A stretch of DNA of 8,338 nt, taken from Candidatus Woesearchaeota archaeon (GTDB lineage: Archaea; Nanobdellota; Nanobdellia; Woesearchaeales; UBA10107). Positions 3,426 through 8,338 of this stretch are shown one piece after another (within the stretch, counting starts at the first letter, position 1; each line of letters opens with the position of its first letter). A program made the position numbers and the translations under genes. The notes under the pieces are model-generated. The model was given only the letters and a program-made list of their open reading frames with translations. It made no database searches and was not told the DNA's origin. The stretch covers positions 18,841-27,178 of the forward strand of contig DUFL01000050.1 in NCBI GenBank assembly GCA_013331965.1. Reading direction: 5' to 3'.

Positions 3426-6316
3426 AACGCAGAGCGGGTTTTCCTTTATGCCTGATGTTCACGAAAAAATTTATTTCAAATATTCTGAAAAATGGTATTT
3501 TTCTCAGTCTATTTTTTTTAATTCTTCTGAGTGTGGCTTTCGCAGTCTGCGTGAACCCGGCGAATAATTCAGTTGTAACCTCGGAAACAGAATACTGTGC
3601 CGGTACTTTTAACGTCCAAAATATTTCGATAACAGGAAATAACTTCAATGTCAGGTGCATTGGCACTGTTATGAATGGCACCAATAGTTCCAGCAGTAAT
3701 CGTGGGATATTCATTCATGATTCGTATAATGTAACATTCGCAGGATGCAATCTCACTAAAATTGGGACAACTGCTTTTCCAGCAATATATGTTAATCGTT
3801 CCGATAATGTAACCATTGCGAATAACACAGTATATCCATATTCAATCGGACTTCTTCTTCAGAATACAGACAACAGCACAATAGATTCTAACAGATTCTA
3901 TCCGGCTGCAGATGGGAACGGGATACATGCAATTGTATTGGGAAAAAGTATTTATGTTGCCAGATCAAACAGCCATGCGCGTAATAACAATTTCAGAAAT
4001 AATTGGGTGAATAAGACTGCCAGCGCAATTTCGTGGTTTAATATTGGTGAAAATGCTATAAATAATATTATTTATAATCTTTCTGTCGGCAATGACGGAA
4101 ACGGAAATAAGGTCGTCACGGATGTTTCGCAGACAAATACGCTGGTTGTTACCAATGGATTAAACTCACTGCGATATCCAAGCCAGGTTCTTTTTGTTGA
4201 TTTTTTCAATGATATCCTGGCAGGCTCGTACTTTGCTGGCTCATATCTAATGATAACCTTTCCTGCCAACATAACTGTTCAGACAGACAGTTGCCCATCA
4301 AACATAACGTACTTCCCGGGATTTTATACATTGTTGTCGCAAAATAGAATAAATAGGGCAAGTATTTTAGAACAGGGGTGGCTTTGTCCTTCAAATAGAT
4401 GCACAAATAAGCAGTGTATTGGTAATTCTATGACATTTAACGTTGTTGATTTTCAAGGAACTGAAATTGTAAATGAAGGTGCTCTTTATGCTGCAGGCAA
4501 CCCAACCACTCCAATTATAGAGAATATTACTACTTTGCCTGTTCATAATGTTGGCGATTTTGGGCAGTATATCTCATGGACGACTGATGCTATTACAAAC
4601 ACCACAGTCAGGTATGGCGCAGATACATCCCTGGATAATGTAACTTCCTCAGCAAGCCTTTCAAGAACACATCATGTTATTCTGGGTAATTTATCAACGG
4701 CTGTTTATTATTATAACATAACGGCATGCAAACCAAAGAATAATACCTGCGCGACAGAAGGTCCATTCAGTTTTACGGGGCAAAATGTTTCATGCTGGGC
4801 TCCGATAGATGATATGTCAATATCTGCCAGCCTGACATTTTGCAATGGAGTTTATGATATTCCAAACGGAATAACGCTCGCTGCGAATGATATGGCACTC
4901 AATTGCAACAGCACCAATCTTACTGATTCATCCGGGGCAGCAACCGGAATATCAATAAGTTCAGCTTATGATAATGTTTCAATCTATGACTGTATCTTAA
5001 CAAGTTATGCTACAGCAATTGATGCGGATAATACAAATGGAGTATTCGCCAATAATAAAATTATTAGTGATGCCGGATTTTATTTTGGAGGCAACATAGG
5101 GGGTGCCGGACAGAGCAACATCTCAATACACAACAATACAATACGTACAAATGGCGGAAATGCCGCTTTCGAAGTCTATTCTTCCGGACTGTCCATATAC
5201 AACAATACTATTACGAACGGGGATATTCAAATATGGGCCAACAATATGAGAGTTTATAATAACAATTTGCTGAATCAGTCCAGAACCAATTTTCCTGCAA
5301 TTTCTGCATCTTATAATTTTGGATGGCCGCCGGATATGGCGAATAGCCTGTATGAAAACAATACAATTACTTTAAATGGCGGGTATGGAACCGGAATTGA
5401 AATTTCATCTCCCAATAATACAGCAAGGAGCAATAGGATAATAAATGCGTCAGGAAATGGGATTACTGTAAATATATTCGCTTCAACAGACTCATTTGGA
5501 ACTCTTATTTCTAATAACGTAATAGAGAATTCTGATTACGGAATCTATATGTATGCCCCTTTACAAAACACTACATTATCAAATAATACTATAAGTAACA
5601 TCACGACTTCAGCTATATTTACAAATGGTGCAATCAACATCACTTTAACGTTTAATAATGGCAGCAATTCATTGAGATTCGAAAATAAAGATATTGATTT
5701 AATTTCTTCAAGCACTATTTTTATAGCTAATGGAATTGCAGCAGTAAATACATCATTAGAACCTGCAATGAATCTTTCGGCAAATATAACATTAGCTAAT
5801 GTATCATGTCCAAGCCCGGTATTTAGCTATCCTATATTTACAAAAAACAGGACTCTTGTAGCAACGCAGGGAAGCGTATGTAATGATGCAACAAATCCGG
5901 CGTGTGCGAATGCTGTTTGCTCAGGCAGTACATTGACTTTCAATGTAAACCACTTCAGCAGTTTTGCAGGAAATATAACAACACCAGTTGTTTCTTCTCC
6001 GGCTTCTGCTGCATCTTCTCCGGGTGGCGGAAGGGGAGGAAGTTCGTCTCTTATTTTGCCTATAATAAACATTTCTGTTTTGGAATCTGCTCAAGTTGTT
6101 TCGGAACCAGTTATTCAGCCAAAGAAAGAGGAACAATCTGAAATTCCGCAGTCAGTCATCAAAGAAGTAATAGCTAACAAGAAACTAAACGTCCAAAAAC
6201 TAATCATTGTCCTGGTTGCCGGTATTATTTTTATTATTTTTTTAATATTATCGTTAATTAAGCTAAAACCAAAAATATTTGGTGTGGAAGAAATTACCGC
6301 TGATGAAGTGGTTTAA
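3422..6316 (+). CDS. Large modular beta-helix surface protein with C-terminal membrane anchor
   Basis: This 964-residue protein has a signal peptide (hydrophobic core about 25-41, cleavage probably after SVAFA at 37-41), then two similar modules. Module A (about 43-350) is a right-handed parallel beta-helix of NosD/pectate-lyase style repeats rich in Asn-Asn-Thr turns, capped by a region at 248-345 with NSLR, CPS, C-x4-C-x4-C and TFNV. A fibronectin III-like domain follows (about 363-455: ISWTTDA, VRYG, THHVILGNL, YYYNI). Module B (about 456-846) repeats the beta-helix plus cap. After a Ser/Pro/Gly linker (855-876) and a charged stretch come one membrane helix (about 926-947) and a short cytoplasmic tail. 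I count about 43 N-x-S/T sequons, consistent with heavy N-glycosylation outside the cell. The likely role is adhesin, cell-wall component or glycan-binding protein; enzymatic activity cannot be inferred. Operon with the small membrane protein upstream. Confidence 0.88.
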   Translation: MKRRAGFPLCLMFTKKFISNILKNGIFLSLFFLILLSVAFAVCVNPANNSVVTSETEYCAGTFNVQNISITGNNFNVRCIGTVMNGTNSSSSNRGIFIHDSYNVTFAGCNLTKIGTTAFPAIYVNRSDNVTIANNTVYPYSIGLLLQNTDNSTIDSNRFYPAADGNGIHAIVLGKSIYVARSNSHARNNNFRNNWVNKTASAISWFNIGENAINNIIYNLSVGNDGNGNKVVTDVSQTNTLVVTNGLNSLRYPSQVLFVDFFNDILAGSYFAGSYLMITFPANITVQTDSCPSNITYFPGFYTLLSQNRINRASILEQGWLCPSNRCTNKQCIGNSMTFNVVDFQGTEIVNEGALYAAGNPTTPIIENITTLPVHNVGDFGQYISWTTDAITNTTVRYGADTSLDNVTSSASLSRTHHVILGNLSTAVYYYNITACKPKNNTCATEGPFSFTGQNVSCWAPIDDMSISASLTFCNGVYDIPNGITLAANDMALNCNSTNLTDSSGAATGISISSAYDNVSIYDCILTSYATAIDADNTNGVFANNKIISDAGFYFGGNIGGAGQSNISIHNNTIRTNGGNAAFEVYSSGLSIYNNTITNGDIQIWANNMRVYNNNLLNQSRTNFPAISASYNFGWPPDMANSLYENNTITLNGGYGTGIEISSPNNTARSNRIINASGNGITVNIFASTDSFGTLISNNVIENSDYGIYMYAPLQNTTLSNNTISNITTSAIFTNGAINITLTFNNGSNSLRFENKDIDLISSSTIFIANGIAAVNTSLEPAMNLSANITLANVSCPSPVFSYPIFTKNRTLVATQGSVCNDATNPACANAVCSGSTLTFNVNHFSSFAGNITTPVVSSPASAASSPGGGRGGSSSLILPIINISVLESAQVVSEPVIQPKKEEQSEIPQSVIKEVIANKKLNVQKLIIVLVAGIIFIIFLILSLIKLKPKIFGVEEITADEVV

Positions 6317-6357
6317 TTATGTTCTAAATGATTGTCCTAAACTTGTGACAACAAATG

Positions 6358-6367
6358 TTTTTATAAT
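6358..6367 (+). promoter_or_regulatory. TATA box for the candidate small RNA
   Basis: TTTTTATAAT is centred about 25-26 nt upstream of the G-run at 6387-6392, which is the 5' strand of the closing stem of the predicted RNA. No plus-strand protein gene follows within the window, so the box is best explained by a non-coding transcript. Confidence 0.6.
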
Positions 6368-6386
6368 GAATAGATTGCTGGATAGC

Positions 6387-6490
6387 GGGGGGTGTTGTCT
6401 GGACGGAGCGAAAGCGACGAACAGGCTCGCACGAATAAAATTCGGGCGTTTGGCGAACTCAGGTTACTTATTTAGTAATCTGATCCCCCA
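6387..6490 (+). ncRNA. Candidate free-standing structured small RNA, about 104 nt
   Basis: This stretch between two convergent genes is about 52 percent GC by hand count in an AT-rich setting. Its ends pair: GGGGG at 6388-6392 with CCCCC at 6485-6489. Inside are three hairpins. Hairpin 1 (6399-6424) is CTG, GA, CG, GA, GC, a GAAA loop, then GC, GA, CG, AA, CAG. Hairpin 2 (6428-6448) has CGC, one mismatch, CGAAT, loop AAA, ATTCG, GCG. Hairpin 3 (6459-6483) is a 10-bp stem TCAGGTTACT / AGTAATCTGA with one G-U pair and a TATTT loop. A TATA box sits at the right distance upstream and an AT-rich stretch ending in TTTT follows (6490-6498). Promoter, closed fold and T-run agree on the same strand and ends. 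It is not a tRNA (no T-arm motif) or 5S rRNA, and I know no family for it. Confidence 0.6.
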
Positions 6491-6498
6491 ATAATTTT
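6490..6498 (+). terminator. Possible T-rich terminator of the small RNA
   Basis: Directly after the closing stem the sequence is AATAATTTT. Archaeal RNA polymerase terminates at short T-runs, so this is a plausible end for the RNA starting near 6387. The run is only four T long, so the call is weak. Confidence 0.35.
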
Positions 6499-6522
6499 CA
6501 TAGAATATGTTAAATCTCTATC

Positions 6523-6858
6523 TTATCTGCTTACTCCATGTGCTTTCTCAAAACGTCTAGAATATGCTTTCCCGAATTCTTCTGGAGGAACATCATAACC
6601 GCATGTTGCATTCGTTTCAACCCAATTTCTGGTCATACCGTGCCTTCCCCATGTATCAAATTCTTTTAGAAGAACATCTATTGATTCAAATTCCATTTTT
6701 TTGTGCTTAGCGCCTTCTTCCCATTTTGCGATGTTGAGCTGATGAAGGACATAATGTTCGCCTTTAGCGTCTCTTATTATCAGCGCTTCCCAATATCCGC
6801 CACCAGCTTCATTTTGTCCACCGGCATACGCTAGTTGTTCTACTGTTGGTTTTTCCAT
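6523..6858 (-). CDS. Hypothetical 111-residue soluble protein
   Basis: I do not recognise this protein. It is soluble, with no signal or membrane helix, and rich in aromatic residues and Glu/Lys: AGGQNEAGGGYWEALIIRD (12-30), HYVLHQLNIAKWEEG (35-49), a helix around 59-69, then a WGRHGMTRNWVE segment with one Cys and a basic C-terminus (YSRRFEKAHG). It could be a small alpha/beta domain that binds a ligand through the Trp/Tyr-rich strands, but no motif identifies one. It follows aIF2 gamma by 30 bp on the same strand yet has its own TATA box, centred about 25 nt from its ATG, so it can be expressed alone as a leaderless message. The coding call rests on the clean frame, ordinary composition and promoter. 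Confidence 0.7.
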   Translation of the reverse strand: MEKPTVEQLAYAGGQNEAGGGYWEALIIRDAKGEHYVLHQLNIAKWEEGAKHKKMEFESIDVLLKEFDTWGRHGMTRNWVETNATCGYDVPPEEFGKAYSRRFEKAHGVSR

Positions 6859-6877
6859 GCAACAAAGAAATTTAACC

Positions 6878-6887
6878 TATATTTAAA
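6878..6887 (-). promoter_or_regulatory. TATA box for the 111-residue gene
   Basis: On the minus strand this reads TTTAAATATA, centred about 25 nt before the ATG at 6858. It begins two bases after the aIF2 gamma stop codon, so the 30-bp gap between the two genes is almost entirely promoter. Confidence 0.65.
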
Positions 6888-6888
6888 C

Positions 6889-8205
6889 TTATTCTCCTTT
6901 AATCACACCATAACCAATCAATCTGAACCTTTGCTCAACTCTTCTTGAAATAGAAACTTTAGAACCAATCTCTGCTGTAACTGGCAATTTTAAAATACAG
7001 TGAACCTTCCCTTTTGAGACTTCGTCTACAATTCCAACGGTTGCTGCTGAATTGACATTAAGCATAAGAGGTTCGAGTTTAGCGACAGGATTTACATTAA
7101 GCTCTTCTTTTGCTCCCACAACTCTCTGAAGTAAATGAGGCTCTAATGTCAAAGTGTTCCATGTCGGAGGAAGTTTTCCTTTCAGGCCGACTAAATTTCC
7201 TGTCAGTTGATCTGATTTGACGACTGAAGGATCAAGCAAAGTCATGACTCCTATCGAACCGCCTGGTTTTGCAGCTTCAATGTCGTCTTTTCCTGTCTTT
7301 AATCCTGCAATTTTTGTATGCAAAGGCTCCCATGTCGTTTTTCCGTGTTTTTCGACTTTCTTTCCGGGCTTTAATTCAATCTCCTGCCCAACTTTGAATT
7401 CTCCCTGTATCAAGACTCCTCCCAATATTCCTCCTTTCATATCATCGATTTTCGAGCCTGGCTTGTTTATGTCAAAGCTTCTCGCTACAAGCATCAAAGG
7501 ATCTTTTTTAGGATCTCTTTCTGGAGTAGGGATATATTTTTGAATTGCTTCGATTAAGGCATCTATATTTACTTTTTTTTGTGCAGAGACTGGAATTATC
7601 GGAGCATCTTCAAACGGCGTTCCTTTCAAAAACACTTTTATCTGATTATAGTTTTTTACCGCCTGTTCTTCTGTAACTAAGTCAATCTTGGACTGGACGA
7701 CAATAACATTTTTTATTCCCATTATCTCCAAGGCAACAACGTGTTCTTTGGACTGCGGCTGGGGGCATTCTTCATTCGCAGAAATCAGTAATAAAGCTCC
7801 GTCCATTATTGTAGCTCCTGCAAGCATTGTTGCCATCAGGCTTTCATGTCCGGGAGCATCGACAAAAGAAACCGCTCTTACGAATTCCGCATCTTTCTCT
7901 TTTACTGTTGTGTAGCATTCAGGCTCAGGCTTCCCTTTTATTTTGTATATATTTGTATTTGCATAGCCTAATCTTATTGTAATTCCTCTTTTAATTTCTT
8001 CAGAATGAGTGTCTGTCCAGGTTCCTGTCAAAGCCTGTGTTAAAGTTGTTTTACCGTGGTCAACATGGCCTACTAAACCGATATTTACTTCCGGTTGGAT
8101 TGATTTATGTTCTTGTTTTTCAGAATGTTTTGCTTCTTTTTTATATTCTTCTTTGTATCCTTTCGCTTCAGATTTTTCTTTTGCTTGTTTTTCTTTTTTA
8201 ACCAT
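6889..8205 (-). CDS. eif2g: Translation initiation factor aIF2 subunit gamma
   Basis: This 438-residue GTPase is the core of archaeal aIF2, which carries Met-tRNAi to the small ribosomal subunit. The GTPase domain shows G1 GHVDHGKTT (46-54), the switch I RGITI (73-77), G3 DAPGH (116-120), G4 as SKID (172-175) and G5 SA (207-208). Two beta-barrel domains follow, with family signatures RSFDINKPG (242-250), KGGILGG (257-263), AKPGG (312-316), LLDPS (323-327), RVVGAKE (361-367) and a C-terminal strand near RFRLIGYG (426-433). Three oddities: a Lys/Glu-rich N-terminal extension of about 35 residues that most archaeal homologs lack; a zinc-knuckle region (about 84-110) with only one Cys (C97) where many archaeal homologs have four; and Ser for Asn in NKxD. 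No upstream in-frame ATG competes with 8205. A weak TTTAAT lies about 20 nt upstream (8222-8227). Confidence 0.97.
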   Translation of the reverse strand: MVKKEKQAKEKSEAKGYKEEYKKEAKHSEKQEHKSIQPEVNIGLVGHVDHGKTTLTQALTGTWTDTHSEEIKRGITIRLGYANTNIYKIKGKPEPECYTTVKEKDAEFVRAVSFVDAPGHESLMATMLAGATIMDGALLLISANEECPQPQSKEHVVALEIMGIKNVIVVQSKIDLVTEEQAVKNYNQIKVFLKGTPFEDAPIIPVSAQKKVNIDALIEAIQKYIPTPERDPKKDPLMLVARSFDINKPGSKIDDMKGGILGGVLIQGEFKVGQEIELKPGKKVEKHGKTTWEPLHTKIAGLKTGKDDIEAAKPGGSIGVMTLLDPSVVKSDQLTGNLVGLKGKLPPTWNTLTLEPHLLQRVVGAKEELNVNPVAKLEPLMLNVNSAATVGIVDEVSKGKVHCILKLPVTAEIGSKVSISRRVEQRFRLIGYGVIKGE

Positions 8206-8276
8206 TATTTTTTATTTTGTGATTAAACTACGAACATTTTACATTTGTTTTCTGCTTTGTTCGTGTTTTGTTTTTC

Positions 8277-8338
8277 TTATTCTTTCTTTTCTTCAGCTTT
8301 CGGTTCTTCTTTCTTCGGGAAAATATCTTCTTTTCCTG
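8277..8338 (-). CDS. C-terminal end of an upstream gene, possibly ribosomal protein eS6
   Basis: The frame ending in TAA at 8277-8279 enters from the right edge and encodes 19 residues, beginning GKEDIFPKKEEP and ending in a Lys/Glu-rich tail. Of the three minus-strand frames, this one looks most like a charged protein C-terminus. It lies 71 bp upstream of aIF2 gamma on the same strand. In many archaea the ribosomal protein eS6 gene sits next to the aIF2 gamma gene, so eS6 is a reasonable guess, but the visible tail alone carries no family motif. The gap at 8206-8276 is AT-rich with no clear gene and only a weak TATA-like element. Confidence 0.45.
   Translation of the reverse strand, partial: GKEDIFPKKEEPKAEEKKE

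Noticed and set aside
3422..3457. Internal ATG at 3455 as the start of the large surface protein, giving a shorter signal peptide.
   Set aside because: No Shine-Dalgarno motif precedes it, whereas 3422 has GGAG and an ATGA overlap. It remains a possible alternative.
5827..6141. Open frames on both strands inside the C-terminal part of the large surface protein.
   Set aside because: They are shadows with unnatural composition (Cys-rich or Arg/Ser-rich) in a gene with clear domains in the main frame.
6459..6483. Hairpin 3 as a terminator for the minus-strand gene ending at 6523.
   Set aside because: On that strand it is followed by GC-rich sequence, not a T-run.
6387..6490. tRNA gene or tRNA-like element, because a 7-bp terminal stem followed by an A can be drawn.
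   Set aside because: No T-arm consensus, no anticodon arm of the right size, and hairpin 3 occupies the T-arm position with a 10-bp stem and 5-nt loop.
6387..6490. H/ACA or C/D guide RNA.
   Set aside because: No C and D boxes, no convincing ACA after a hairpin, and the whole RNA is enclosed by a terminal stem, unlike H/ACA guides.
1..8338. CRISPR array, insertion sequence, transposase or attachment site.
   Set aside because: No spaced direct repeats, transposase-like protein or terminal inverted repeats with target duplication are visible in the window.

Overview
The window reads as a piece of an AT-rich archaeal genome, most likely a DPANN lineage of the Woesearchaeota/Pacearchaeota kind. 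The evidence is a full archaeal translation initiation factor aIF2 gamma, an archaeal class III (type IV pilin-like) signal sequence, a stand-alone NFACT-R protein, a membrane-anchored protein with a TGNAV motif after its anchor, and archaeal promoters (TATA boxes about 25 nt upstream of start codons, giving leaderless messages). The assignment below domain level is inference.

Layout. (1) 1-~130: a GC-rich, hairpin-rich non-coding stretch of unknown identity that continues off the left edge. (2) 205-1053, + strand: an operon of two tandem paralogous three-helix membrane proteins and a very short pilin-like protein with a SHOCT-like C-terminus. (3) 1050-2164, - strand: two overlapping HIT-family genes, both lacking the central (nucleophilic) histidine of the histidine triad. 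(4) 2242-3015, + strand: a coiled-coil plus NFACT-R protein, i.e. the C-terminal half of RqcH/Rqc2 without its NFACT-N half, divergent from the HIT pair across 77 bp carrying two opposed TATA boxes. (5) 3087-6316, + strand: a two-gene operon of a small single-pass membrane protein and a 964-residue modular beta-helix surface protein with a C-terminal membrane anchor. (6) 6387-6490, + strand: a probable free-standing small RNA with its own TATA box, a G/C closing stem, three internal hairpins and a following T-run. (7) 6523-8338, - strand: an orphan 111-residue protein with its own promoter, aIF2 gamma, and the C-terminal end of another gene (possibly ribosomal protein eS6).

How it fits together. 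Regions 2 and 5 are cell-surface modules: a pilin-like filament or membrane set and a heavily sequon-decorated adhesin-like protein. Regions 3, 4 and 7 are translation or nucleotide related: aIF2 gamma delivers initiator tRNA, the NFACT-R protein is expected to bind stalled 60S-type (50S) subunits and tRNA, and the HIT proteins look like nucleotide binders that may have lost hydrolase activity. First genes of transcripts appear leaderless, while several downstream or short-leader genes carry Shine-Dalgarno motifs.

The most unusual items are the pilin-SHOCT fusion with its duplicated three-helix partners, the candidate small RNA at 6387-6490, and the paired active-site loss in the two HIT proteins.
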